Origin: Spirogloea muscicola
Taxonomy: Eukaryota > Streptophyta > Zygnematophyceae > Spirogloeales > Spirogloeaceae
Reading direction: 5' to 3'
NCBI GenBank assembly: GCA_009602725.1
Contig: WELB01000282.1
Location: forward strand, 1 to 53,155
Length of the DNA stretch: 53,155 nucleotides
The position numbers and the translations under genes were made by a program. A model generated the notes under the pieces. That model had not been told where the DNA came from and did not search any database. It was given only the letters and a program-made list of their open reading frames with translations. Positions within the stretch are counted from its first letter, which is position 1. Every line of letters begins with the position of its first letter. This document shows, one piece after another, positions 30,324 through 40,698 of this stretch.

Positions 30324-33227
30324 ATGGAGGACAAAGCTTGGCAGCCGTCCGTCCCGCCGGTGCAGGAGGAGGTCAAGGCCGTCCGCGAGGTCGCGGAAGA
30401 GGACGGCCCGGGTGTGAGCGACGCCGGGAGGCAGCTGGCGGCCAGGATAGCGACCGTGCTGGACCGCTGCAAGGCGCTGCAGGACACGGCCACGGCGTAC
30501 AGCAGCCGGCTGAAGACCGAGGGCGACAGCCTCGGCGAGCAGGCCATCAGCCTGTCCGCGGAGGTGAAGTCGCTACGGGCCGACGTGAACCATGCGCTGG
30601 AGAAGGACGACATGACGTCCGACCTTGCGGAGCAGGTTGGCAACTTATGCAGCTCTGTCAGAGGATGGCACACTCTTGTCGCTCCTTCTAATCCTCCGAG
30701 GAGGTGCACTGGTCAAATACCCACGGTGATAGTGCAACTACTTTCCGTCGTGAAACAGCTTGGGCAATTGTGAGCAATGCAACCTTGCAAGTAATAGGTT
30801 GCTAAGAACTTGCCATAAGCAGCTCTCCTGTTGCCGTTGCCGTTGTCATGTCAGCTCCCACAAAGGCAACACAGAGCTGTCATGTGCTTTGTATCCTCAC
30901 AGCTTGAGGAAAGCCTTCTGAGAGCTCGCAGTATGGTGTACGAGGGCGATGTTGCAGCTTTGCTGCCACACAAAGCAAATGGTAAAGCGCCTACCCACTT
31001 GTCCTCGTCTCCCCTGTCATCTGTCTCTACTTAGAGTGTCCGGTAGTGGGCATAAATTACGAATGTGGCTAGCTCATGCTGAAGTGAGCTTGCATAATTT
31101 GCTATTGAGTGCAGGGCTTGCAGATGCTTCCCGCAAATTGCTGGCACCTCTAACAATCCGCCTATGGCTCGGCTTGCTTTTCAGGACTATTCCTGAGGCT
31201 GCTTCTTGGAAATGTAAATGTCAAGTCCGCAAGGCGAGATGTCCGCTTCAAAGTGAAGGAAGAGTATAACAGCTACAGAGTACGAGAGCCACCTTCGGTC
31301 TTTAGATTTCGGTTGTTGGGAAGCCTTATGCACTTACTGCTGGATATTAGCCTGTTTCAGCTGACTACACCACACAGTCTCTCATCAGCCTGTTGTCGAA
31401 TCTTGATGTGAATTAATAAGTTGAAAGTTAGTCAAGTGCTCAGCTGCATCTCACTGTGATGCAGGATAGGACTGCCATGCTATTCCTAGTCTTTCCCGCC
31501 ATCCTACTATTTTTGAAGGAGCGATACTGGAGTGGATGCTTTCCTGCTGTACCTATACAGATTTACCAGGTACCTGGACGCACTGCAGAAACCTTGACTT
31601 CTGGGAGCTTTGAGCAGGTGCGGCAGTCCATGGAGCAGGCTGTGTGGCTTGTGGAGAGCTCAAAGTGCAGCACTCCACATATCCTGTGTCCTTCTTGGTT
31701 GGCAGGGCTGGTTACTATTCTTCTACTGCAGCCTTGCACTCCGAGAAAACATACTGCGGATCAATGGCAGCGACATCCGGCCATGGTTTGTTTTGCTTCA
31801 TCCCCACCTTTCATGTTGCCCACATTTGGTTGTAGGGACGTCTGCCCTACTAGAGTGGAGGAGCTTGGGTCAGTGATCATAAGCACGTTGTATCAGCAGA
31901 GCGCAAGATGTGAAGCTGCAGTCTGCATGGATGCGCACTTGCGCTCATGTAATGCCCACCCTTTTGCGGCCGCCCCCCGATGCATTTGACCATTGGCCAC
32001 ATTGCACAGGTGGATCCAGCATCACTACTTTGCCATGCTGACGGCTTTGATAAGCCTCACCTGGGGAATAGAAGGCCCTGATTGTGAGCGTAAACAGGTA
32101 CATTGTCAACCTTACCTGCCAAGGAACTTTGTCTCCCTCAGTATCGCCAGTGGTATAGACGATTGACCAGTCTGCCAGGAATTCCATTCTGGGCAGCTCG
32201 TGCACTGACATGCATGTTGAGATGTCAAATTCAGCAAGGAGTGAGGCTATTCCTTGCTTGGGCTATCATGCAAGGTGCTGCTATGCTTTTGCAAAACCAT
32301 TACCAACGCCAACGCTTATACACGCGGATAGCACTAGGCAAGGTGGGGCTCTGTTACTGTTAGGAAGACCTCTACTAGGACGCCACTGGCTTGCAGGATC
32401 TCATCGACGGTGAGAGTCTTAGCACATGGACCATCCTTGAGAACAAAAGATGCCCGTCAGCTCTGCTTGAGTTCTCTTCAGCATTCTGCACCTTGTCACG
32501 TGATAAGGTGCAGAATGCAGAATAAGGTGCACCTGGATGCTGTGCACAGGCTGGTCGCATGGATGTCGTGTGGGGTGAAGCAGCAGGTGTCACCGGCCAG
32601 CTATGGCTCCTATATCCTGTTCTTTTCATTCTTCAGGTGCTTACAGTCTTGTGCAGCTCTTGACTAGGCAAGCGAAGGGCTTGTTGCTTAAGGGATACGT
32701 GACACAAGAAGTCGTACGTACGTGCAAGGCTTCTGGCTGACATTCAGTATTTCACAAGAGGTGACGCAAGGTGACACCGTGTACATCATCCTAGCTCTTT
32801 TGCCACTAAGTCCTCATCCCCTTTGCCTTTCAGGCATTTCAATCCTGTCTTGGCTTGATGTTACTGAAGACAGCTGTCTACGAGGCATCAGAGTGGCAGG
32901 TATGACCCTCACGTCTGCTAGTGTTGTTGGGGACTCAGTGCTGCTCAAGATGTACAGTCATCTGTTAGCTTGAGGGCTGCCTTGAAATCATCGCTGTGAA
33001 CACTTAAGTATGGGCAGAAAGGGTAAGAATCGGACTCTGCAGACTAATGGTCTCAAGCTAGTGGCTTGCAGATTGCTGTGTGTGGCATCCTCTTACTTGT
33101 GATGGCTGTCGGCAACTTTGTCAACACGGTTGCAACAGTCGTCACCAAGTCCAAAGTGAAGGCCAAGATGAGGAAGCGTGGCCGGAAGATGCTCCAGCAG
33201 ATGTCCATGTCGTCCAAGAAGGACTAG
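30324..33227 (+). CDS. TMEM120: TMEM120/TMPIT-family membrane protein
   Basis: Ten exons in agreeing phase: 30324-30635, 30903-30981, 31185-31279, 31465-31569, 31706-31785, 32010-32097, 32235-32342, 32550-32636, 32834-32899, 33072-33227. ATG is at 30324 and TAG at 33225; the product is about 391 residues. The first exon is a coiled coil (VLDRCKALQDTATAYSSRLK). Membrane segments follow. Family landmarks are RRDVRFKVKEEYNSYRDRTA, LALRENILRINGSDIRPW, AMLLQNHYQRQRLYTRIALG, VWGEAAGVTGQLWLLYP and AVGNFVNTVATVVTKSKVKA. TMEM120 proteins are multi-pass proteins of the endoplasmic reticulum or nuclear envelope with a fold like fatty-acid elongases. Channel and CoA-binding roles have been proposed in animals; the algal role is unknown. 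The protein looks complete. Confidence 0.9.
32481..32518. repeat. 38-base palindrome in a TMEM120 intron
   Basis: The arms gcattctgcacctt (32481-32494) and aaggtgcagaatgc (32505-32518) pair perfectly. The ten-base centre holds its own palindrome TCACGTGA. It lies in the intron between exons 7 and 8. Confidence 0.85.
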
Positions 33228-33700
33228 GTTTTTTCGCTAATGGGCTTGGCCCTGAGGACTCAGTGGGCTGGATGGAGCATGGCCAAAACGACGTAACACT
33301 CACTTGCAGTGGCTAAGCTCAGGCCTAGGCAGTGACACAGAGTATCCACGACGTCAGGCTTGCTAGGCTAGGGCAGAGGAGGATTTGGATCTAGTACACG
33401 AGCAGGAAGGATGGGGAGTGCCAAGAAGAGTACCTCACCGCGCTCGCGCAGCTGGCAATCCGTTGCTAGACCACGCTGGCTTCCCAGAAGAGAGACAAGA
33501 GAGGAGGCTCTTCCGAGCCTTACGTAGTTCCGGCTCCTTCGGACCTTGTTCAACCTGCTGTCGGCCGGTTTTGCCTAGCCCTTGCCCAATTTCGAAGAGC
33601 TTCTTTCACTGCGGAAGGAAGCAAGTGGAACTGAAGGGCTCTTTCAATGTATGGCAAGGGCGATGTGAGCGAGAGGCCAGGCCAAGGTGAAAAAAGACCT
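33228..33700. other. 3' flank of TMEM120 and a very old module
   Basis: No exon is seen. Around 33540-33610 'ggaccttgttcaacctgctg', GGCCGGTTTTGCCTAGCC and 'cgaagagcttctttcac' look like a decayed D-type 3' module. Confidence 0.45.
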
Positions 33701-33719
33701 CTTCCAGTCGAGGTCCCTG

Positions 33720-33990
33720 GCTGAGCGTTCCCCGGCTGAAGTCTTAGTCCTAGTCCCTCGTACTCCGGCTCCTTCAGACCTTGTCCATTCCTTTGGGCTG
33801 GCCTTTCCAGTCGAGGGCGATGGCTATAGTTGGCCAGCCCAAAACAACAGAATGAACAAGGTTCGAAGAGAAGGTGCTCGCCCATTGAGAAGAGGGGCTG
33901 GCAAAGCCAACCCAAAAAGAATAAGAAAGAAGAAAGGGCTCGCCCATTGAGGATAGGGGCTGGACAAGCCAGCCCAAAAAAGAATGAACA
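33720..33990. repeat. Cluster of stem-loop modules in both orientations
   Basis: A D-type UTR on the plus strand ('gaagtcttagtcctagtccc', hairpin cut at about 33810) meets three minus-strand modules. These are a D-like one at 33825-33860, a B-type one at 33870-33930 (GGGCTGGC-AAA-GCCAACCC) and a C-type one at 33932-33990. Confidence 0.7.
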
Positions 33991-34452
33991 AAGAACGAGA
34001 AGGGGGCCAGAGGAAGCCAGAGGAAGCGCTAAGAAACCAAAGCACACAAAGAAAGAAAGCAGCTACAAATTACTCAGTAACCCCTGCTAAGCAGCCGCAA
34101 ATCAGAGAGGCTAGGGTCCTGGAAGTGGGTACCCTGGACAGAGCCAGAGGCAGCAGCGAGGGCTCTCCCGGCACGAAGGTGCAGCGCACGGGCCATGGAC
34201 CTCTGCAGCGAGACGGCCAAGCGCATGCGATACACTTGCGCCAGCGACCCGGCTGCAGGAAAGTCTACCGGTTCACCATGGAAGCGACGGGCGATTGCGT
34301 GGCGGGCGAGCTGGTTAAGTAGCTCAAGCCACCGAGCGCCCAGTGCCCCATGGATGTCAATTGCCAACGGGAAGAACTCGTCTTCCGGTGGATGGTCGGC
34401 GTACTTGATCTCTTTTGCCCGAGCGGCGCAGGCGACCGCATACCCAGCCTGA
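33991..34452 (-). pseudogene. Subfamily C C-terminal fragment, minus strand
   Basis: The frame from 34452 down to the stop near 34080 covers YAVACAARAKEIKYADHPPE, HGEPVDFPAAGSLAQVYRMR and the tail SLSDLRLLSRGY. The 3' UTR runs on to the module near 33935. The fragment is truncated upstream of the YADHP block. Confidence 0.75.
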
Positions 34453-34660
34453 AATAGAATGGACAATGTTCAAAGCCAAAGAAAGAGGTGCTGAAAGAGA
34501 AGAAGTACAAAGTGCAAGATGGTGCAGAGGGAGATGCAGATGGCTGCTCAGTATCCACGTGTGAGCAACAGCAGATCAGAGTAACTCGGAGCAGGAGAAG
34601 CGGCACTTTGCCGAGACCCGGAAGCAGAAAGGTTCGAAGAGGCCAGAACAGGAAGGCGCC
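34453..34660 (-). pseudogene. Subfamily B 3' end, minus strand
   Basis: The C-terminal tail (SDLLLLTRG type) and UTR of subfamily B end at about 34453, where the subfamily C fragment begins. Its hairpin part is missing. Confidence 0.6.
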
Positions 34661-34674
34661 AAAGCACCGAAGGA

Positions 34675-34905
34675 ATGCATCTCTGATCTGCGGCTGCTTA
34701 GCAGGGGTTACTGAGTGTCTCGTAGCTGCTTTGTTTCTGTTTCTTAGCGCTTCCCCTGGCCCCCTGCTTGCCTTTGTACTTGGCCACACATGGCCTCCCC
34801 ATCTCTTAATATACACGCATTTTCCTTCACGTGCTCTGTTCATTCCATTTCGGGCTGGTTGTCACAGCCCCTATTCTCAATGGGCGAGCACTTTCTTCTT
34901 ATGTG
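34675..34905 (+). repeat. Subfamily C tail, A-type UTR hairpin and C-type module
   Basis: Plus-strand scraps are joined in a row: a C tail ('ggctgcttagcaggggttac', TGA); an A-type UTR piece with GGCCA-CACA-TGGCC at about 34783-34796; and a module with GGGCTG-GTTGTCA-CAGCCC and 'caatgggcgagcactttctt'. Confidence 0.65.
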
Positions 34906-35307
34906 CGGGGTGGACGGGGCAGAGTGGCGGGCAGCCCGAGGCAGGACGGGCGGGGCGGGACGGGACGGGACGGGGACGCCGTCCAGGACCCGCGCATCCG
35001 GGGGCAGATGCCGCTCCTGCGCAGGGCGCGCCGCCCTCCGCCGCAGCAGGCCGGCCTGGAGCGGCGGAGTGCGAAACCAATTCGGTGCTCGAATTCCCCA
35101 AACCCCGGCCCCCTTCCCCCCGCTCAAAGGCTGGACCTTCGCAAACCTGCGCGAACCCCATCCGCTGCCCCACCGGCTGCCGCGCCGCGGATTGCGCCGC
35201 GGAGCCCGCCGCGGATTGCGCCTTCGCCGCGCCGGGGCCCCCGGCGAGGCTGCCGAGCCTCGCTAGCTCCCACGGCGGCCCGCGGCGGGGGCCCCGCCCT
35301 GGCCGAG
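34906..35307. other. GC-rich stretch, no gene recognised
   Basis: Very GC-rich sequence with short repeats such as ggcggggcgggacgggacgg. Long frames exist on both strands but are proline- and alanine-rich with no recognisable domain. It may be a promoter or first exon for a downstream gene, or simply GC-rich filler. Confidence 0.4.
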
Positions 35308-35308
35308 N

Positions 35309-35350
<42 letters not shown>
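35308..35350. other. N followed by a run of 42 A
   Basis: A single N is followed by 42 adenines, flanked on both sides by GC-rich sequence. This could be a homopolymer fault or an assembly join. A retroposed poly(A) tail is less likely because no matching retrocopy precedes it. Confidence 0.7.
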
Positions 35351-35354
<4 letters not shown>

Positions 35355-35980
35355 GGCCGCCTCCGCCGTCGCCGCTGGAGCTCGCGCGGGGCCTCGAGGA
35401 GCCCGCGCCCCGCAGCTCCCGGCCCGCCGCCCGCGGCACGGCGACCGAGGTCAGCGCTGCCGGCGAGCCCGAGTCACTTGTCACCGGCACAGGCCTAGTC
35501 AGGCGGCCCCAGTGCCAGCGCCAATCGCTTCTGCAGCTAACGAGCATGCCCATGCCCCTTCACGCTCCGGTAGCGGAAAGGCAGCCTCGCTGCAGGCTGC
35601 GTGCCTTCTCTGCAATGCCGACTGCCGGAAGACTGGAAAATGCCACAGCGGTTGTTGTCAGGCATCACCCCACCATAGCACAAGCTCAGAACCCATCAGC
35701 CGCAGGCTGAGAAATGCCCCGACGCTGCTAGACTCGCAAGCTTTCTCGATTGCTCAATCAATCGAGCTTTGTCAGCCCACCAAGCAAAACGGGTCTAGTT
35801 CTTGGGGTGGGGTGGCTGCCTGGTTGCTGGCCGCCGCTGGTGGGGCGGGCAGCCGCTGCTGTCACAGACGGCACAGAGCAGGCAGCTCCAGCCCTTGAAG
35901 GAGCACTGTCTGCAATGATAACAACCGGTGGGGCCAGGACTCGAGCCAGTGACCTGGTGATTTGTGGGTGGTGTGTGCAG
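35351..35980. other. Probable promoter and first exon region of the telomere-binding gene
   Basis: No family-supported exon was found before 35981. A frame from 35750 is open into the gene, but its first 77 codons show no similarity I recognise. The acceptor GTGTGTGCAG at 35980 is convincing. A short first exon with the true ATG is likely somewhere in this stretch. Confidence 0.4.
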
Positions 35981-38900
35981 GACAAGAAGTCGCAGACTGG
36001 CGGCGCGTTCGAGTTCCTCGCCACCGTGGCGACCGAGTTCCTGGGGGCCTCCAGGCCGCCCCAGATGCAGGGCGCCAGTGCAGCACCGCCGGCGCTCGAG
36101 TCGGCCAATGGCGACGATGCTGTGGCCCAAGGCAGCAATGAGGAGGCTGCTGTGGCGTTGGGTCAGGTGGCAGCTGCCAGCGCCGAGGAAGAAGGCATGC
36201 GCGTTGACATTGGAGACGAGGGAGCAACGGTCGTGGTGGACGGGGACGAGGATGACGGCAGCCTGACCGCTGCTATGGCTGCGGAGGATCACACCAACCC
36301 CGAGAGCGCAACTGTAGATGCTGCGCCACAGCCGTCTGCTGCCACCACCGTTGAGGATGCCGTGGCTCTCCTTCAGATTCCGGTGACTGACGCTGCAGCT
36401 GCCATTACACGGAAGGTGGCAGACAGTGGCAGCACAGGGCCTCCTCTGTCAGGCCCGTACTCAGGAGGTGTCTCTACCGCCGTCAAGCCAACTCCAGAAG
36501 CTGTCGAGGAGGCTGTGCAAGAGACTGCAACGCATGTTGAGCCCCTTGTGGAGCCCGAGGTGTACTCTGTGGCCAATGCAGGCGCCGGCGAGCCCATGGA
36601 TGCAGGTCCGGCCGAGCTTCCGCTCTCTGCAAATGCACCTGAGATGAGTGCAGGCGTCGGAACGACAATAGTTGCAGCAGAGACACAGCTGCCACGGGCG
36701 TCAGCAGCTGTGTCCCAGGCCGAGGATGAGGAGATCGGCGGCGAGGAGGAGGAAGAGGTCGACATCCTGGACATCGATGAGGATGAGGAGGCGCAGGTGA
36801 AGCTGCAGATGGGCGTAACTGAGGGCGGCCCGGGGCCCATCCCGGACCCTGATCACGACCACAACCACGAGGACGTGCTCAAGGCCAGCCTGCTCGATGA
36901 TGACGTGCTCGGGGCCGACGACCTGAACGGCGATCTTCCTGATGACCTGAGGACTGGCCAGTCGAGCCACCTGCGGCCACGGCGGACACCAACGATACGC
37001 GACCGCATGAAGCAGGTGGCGGATGAGGATGATCATCCTGGAATGGAAGGTCTGAGGCACACACGGCAGAGGACTGTGCGAAACCCACAGCGAAAGCGCA
37101 GGCGAACTGTCTTCCCAGACATCCTGGCGCCTCTAGATGTGGATGAAGATCACGCCGAAAATGATCACCACCACCAGGGCAGGGTGGACGAGCCGCCCGC
37201 GGGAGCTGCGAAGCTGCGACGAGGTTAGCTCGCAAGCCCAGCCCAACTTTGCTCTCAACGTGACAACAGGCAGTCGTCACTGCTTTCAATGTTGGGTATG
37301 CAGCCAGGTATATCTGTGAGGCTGTCCATGACTTTGAAGCTGCTCACATGCAAACACCATGTGCTTTGTTTCGTGCATTGCAGCCGCGAAAGGGATGACT
37401 GCTGGTGCCACCTCCCCAACTGCCACATCAGCAAGCAGAAATCAGAGAAGGCTTGCAACAGAGACTCTGGGTGAGCCCTTGTTTTCAAACGGCACACTGC
37501 AGCTGTAAGCCGCATCACTCCTGCATTGTGCTGCAGCTATTTTAGCTACCCATGAAGCATAGGGCTTAGTAATTTCATCTCTTATTTTGCCTTGCTGACA
37601 TCTGGCATGCACAATCGCCACCGTATTCGCCTGTGCTGGGATCATGTGAAGCCAAATACTGCATCAAGTCCTTCACTGTACCCGAAATCAATGTTGGCGT
37701 ACCAGAGTCCTCAACTGTAGGAGCACTGAAGGTCAGTAGACATGCCATCTACATGTATCCTGTCTTAGATGGTATTGTTGGTAAGCCAGTCTTCCCTTCT
37801 CAACATATCTGTGTTTCCTGTGGCGCTTTGCTCAGAGGTTCCTGATGCAAGTTTCAGCGTTGGCTTTGCACAGAGAGCAGTCATGGATGCCTCCATGCAG
37901 CTCCTGGGAGGTGGCTTGAGAGTGCGCGTGCTCCTGCATGGCAAGCGCGTGATGGACGAGGCTGCAACACTTGCTCAGGCAGGCATCACTAAGGCGTCCA
38001 ACTTGAGCTTCATGTTGGAGCCTTGCCCATGGGGCCAAGCATCACCCAACTCAACATCGGGCATTGATGACCCTCTCCTTGTACTCTCACAAGCGGCCGG
38101 CTCCCCGTCCCCGCGGTAAGCCCAGTTGCAATCTGGGGCCAGATCACTCCAGATAATTTTTGTGAACAATCTCTATCAGCCCTCATTGATATCTCCCTGC
38201 TGTCATTTCCCTCATCAAAGCAGGTGACTGTATGGGCTGCAATTCCGTGCTTGCTGACCACGAATTTAGAGGTTGTGCAAACAAAGTACCTTGCCTCATT
38301 GGCTTACACTGGCTTATGCGTCCTTGAACATCAGGATCCACATCAATCAGAAGGTGCCCACCCAGAAAGGCCGAGGCAAGGGCAAGAGCAAACAGCCCTT
38401 GCAAAAACAGGAGCATGAAGATGCAGACTTCAATACAGCCATTCCTGGCAGAGGAGGCAAAAGCCGGCCCCCGTCTGTGCCGCCTGGGAGCACGCCCACG
38501 TCTCCATATACAACCCGTGTTGCAGCAGCCCATGCGCTGGCTGCCATCAGAGCTCAGGCGGAAGCCGGTCAACGAGTCAAGGCCGAAGAGCACCAGACGG
38601 GAGAGGCTCTTACTCCTGGTAATTTGGACCATCTATGACTGCAGATTCTTTGAGGGTCTTGTGGTGAATCTGTTTCTGTAATATGCTTGTAGGTGTTGCC
38701 TGGGCATCGCAGCACTGGCATGCCATGTGGACTCACAATGCTGAGCTGATTTTTAGGTACTGGAGCCATTGTGCTGCATCCTCTGCACGGTCGGCATCCC
38801 TCGGGACTGGCCATGGTGGTCAATGATGGCACATTCGGGCAACTTGTGGTGGGCGAAGGGCTTAGACGGGTCAGGAGGCCCTTCACTGTGCTGGAGGTGG

Positions 38901-39363
38901 AGCTGCTGGTTGATGCTGTGGAGAAGCTCGGCACGGGCAGGTTTGGCTCCGGCAGAGCTCTGCACATGTATGTCGCCAATGCAAGGTGGCACGTCACAGC
39001 TGCCAAGCTACAGGCACCAACAGCGTGTCTGGATCTTCTCTTACCAGGTGGCGGGATGTGAAGCTGCGGGCGTTCCTAACGTCCAAGCACCGAACCTATG
39101 TCGACCTCAAGGTGACTATATTGCAAAATCTCATCGTGACTGCACATCTGAGCCGTTCTTGCAGCAGTAAGCGTGCCCATGCATGGCTGATCAGTGCCTG
39201 GTGAATGCAGGACAAGTGGAAGACACTGGTGAGGACAGCGCAGATAGCGCCCCACCAAAGGAGGGGGGAGCCTGTGCCGCAAGAACTTCTCGACCGCGTG
39301 ACGAGGGCGCAAGCCTACTGGAGCGACCAGATTGCCAGAGCTCAGGCAGAGCGCGACGACTGA
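35981..39363 (+). CDS. Plant-type telomere repeat-binding protein (TRF-like)
   Basis: Eight exons in agreeing phase: 35981-37223, 37384-37470, 37652-37731, 37874-38115, 38335-38618, 38757-38940, 39048-39111, 39211-39363 (TGA), giving about 778 residues. The first exon starts with a short motif FEFLATVATEFLG like the N-terminus of plant TRFL proteins, then a long acidic disordered region. The central ubiquitin-like domain is split over two exons (IKSFTVPEINVGVPESSTVG; LLGGGLRVRVLLHGKRVMDE). The C-terminal Myb domain has RRPFTVLEVELLVDAVEKLG, RWRDVKLRAF and the telobox-type motif VDLKDKWKTLV. A family extension follows (RRGEPVPQELLDRVTRAQAY). Plant homologues bind double-stranded TTTAGGG repeats in the nucleus. 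The start exon is missing; otherwise it looks intact. Confidence 0.9.
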
Positions 39364-40329
39364 GATGCAGAGAAGTCGGAGCACATACCCCCCAGGCTGT
39401 CTTGACGTGAAAAGCAAGCAAGCAATCTCCTCGTAGGAAATTAGGAGCCAACACCCAGTTACTGCCTTGTGGCCAACTATGGAGGTTACAGATTTCTCAA
39501 GCCACCCCTCCAACCGTGTACATGTGAATTAAATTTGTCAGCAGCTCAATTTGTGTTGTACCCCAAGTCCTGGTAGGCTTCATTGTGAAGCTTGGCAGGC
39601 CCACAAGAATGTAGCAAAGGTTTCACAGAAGGTTGAGATCAAGAGCACAGTGGTAGGAGCTGCCTCTGAGGACTGCCTCACCCTGCATGTGAGCAGGCTA
39701 AACACCTTAAGGTCACTACAGGGCCAGCCAAGTGACCGCTAGTACACCCTCTTCTACCACCCAGCTGGCCTTATTTGCGACTGACATAGTCTTTGTCACA
39801 CAGCATCCCTGTTTCAAGCATTCCTGTGTGGAGGAGTGCGAGCAGCTGCTGAAAGCCCAGGCACCAATTGCATGTGCAGAGATGCGGTTCTCGAGTGCTT
39901 GGTTGGCCTTGTGTTTCCAATGGTAGTTTTACACGGGGCTGCTTTCACCTTTGAAGTGAAGCCCAAGTAGCTGTGTCATGTATACACGAACATGACTTCA
40001 CAGGGCACTTGCCGACTGGTAAGTCGCTCACACGGCAGATGCAACAGAACACTTTTCCGGGCGAGGCAGGTCCAGGAGTTGCTTAGGGCTTCGCTTGTCA
40101 CAGAGCCCCACTTTGAAAACACCAGCTTTTGCCTGAACAATGTGTTGGCTTGGAACGGCCAGCCTGACATTCCATGCGCACCGCGCGCCTTGTGGCCACC
40201 AACGAGGAACGTAGCACGGGAGGCCGTGGCGGCCTCGGCTCGGGGGTCGGTGGGTGACGCCCTAATCAAGCCCTAACTCTAACACCCTGCCATCGAGAGC
40301 TCCTCCGCCAGCGGATCGCCCCCGGCCCG
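39364..40329. other. Intergenic stretch, nothing recognised
   Basis: No exon with family similarity was found on either strand. 'ccctaatcaagccctaactc' near 40258 loosely resembles telomere-type repeats. The last 100 bases are GC-rich and merge into the promoter of the next gene. Confidence 0.45.
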
Positions 40330-40365
40330 GCCCCGTGACGTCAGCCAGCCCGGGGCACGTGGCGG
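40330..40365 (+). promoter_or_regulatory. TGACGTCA and CACGTG elements
   Basis: TGACGTCA (40336-40343) and CACGTGG (40356-40362) lie 13 bases apart, about 340 bases before the first recognised exon of the phosphate carrier. Both are bZIP-type binding sites in plants. Function here is inferred only from sequence and position. Confidence 0.35.
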
Positions 40366-40550
40366 GGAGGACTGATTGCCGCTCCTCCCCCCTGCGGCTG
40401 CTCTGGCTGGTTTGTCACAGAAACAATACGCGCATAGGCAAATGTGAGGAGAGCCAGGTGCGCACCGAGGGTGCTCACTGCCAAATCAGCGGCGCCGGCA
40501 GCGACGACGGCGGCGGCGCGCCATGCCGCCGCCGCCGCCGCCGCCGCCGG

Positions 40551-40649
40551 NNNNNNNNNNNNNNNNNNNNNNNNNNNNNNNNNNNNNNNNNNNNNNNNNN
40601 NNNNNNNNNNNNNNNNNNNNNNNNNNNNNNNNNNNNNNNNNNNNNNNNN
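40551..40649. other. Assembly gap of 99 N
   Basis: The gap starts directly after a CCG run (40522-40550). A GC-rich trinucleotide repeat probably stopped sequencing. The missing bases may hold the start codon and targeting peptide of the phosphate carrier. Confidence 0.95.
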
Positions 40650-40698
40650 CGCTCATGACGGCAGCTGCCGTCTGGCCCGCCGCCGCCGGCGTGCGCAG

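Noticed and set aside
30101-30709. Long overlapping frames on both strands around the TMEM120 first exon
   Set aside because: High GC content makes such frames common. Only the frame from ATG 30324 joins in phase to the downstream family exons.
34831-35898. Long frames across the GC-rich stretch and the A run
   Set aside because: They cross the N and a poly-lysine created by the 42 A, are proline/arginine-rich, and contain no recognisable domain.
39976-40269. 97-codon minus-strand frame between the telomere protein and the carrier
   Set aside because: No family similarity, no splice or promoter context, and overlapping frames of equal length on the other strand.
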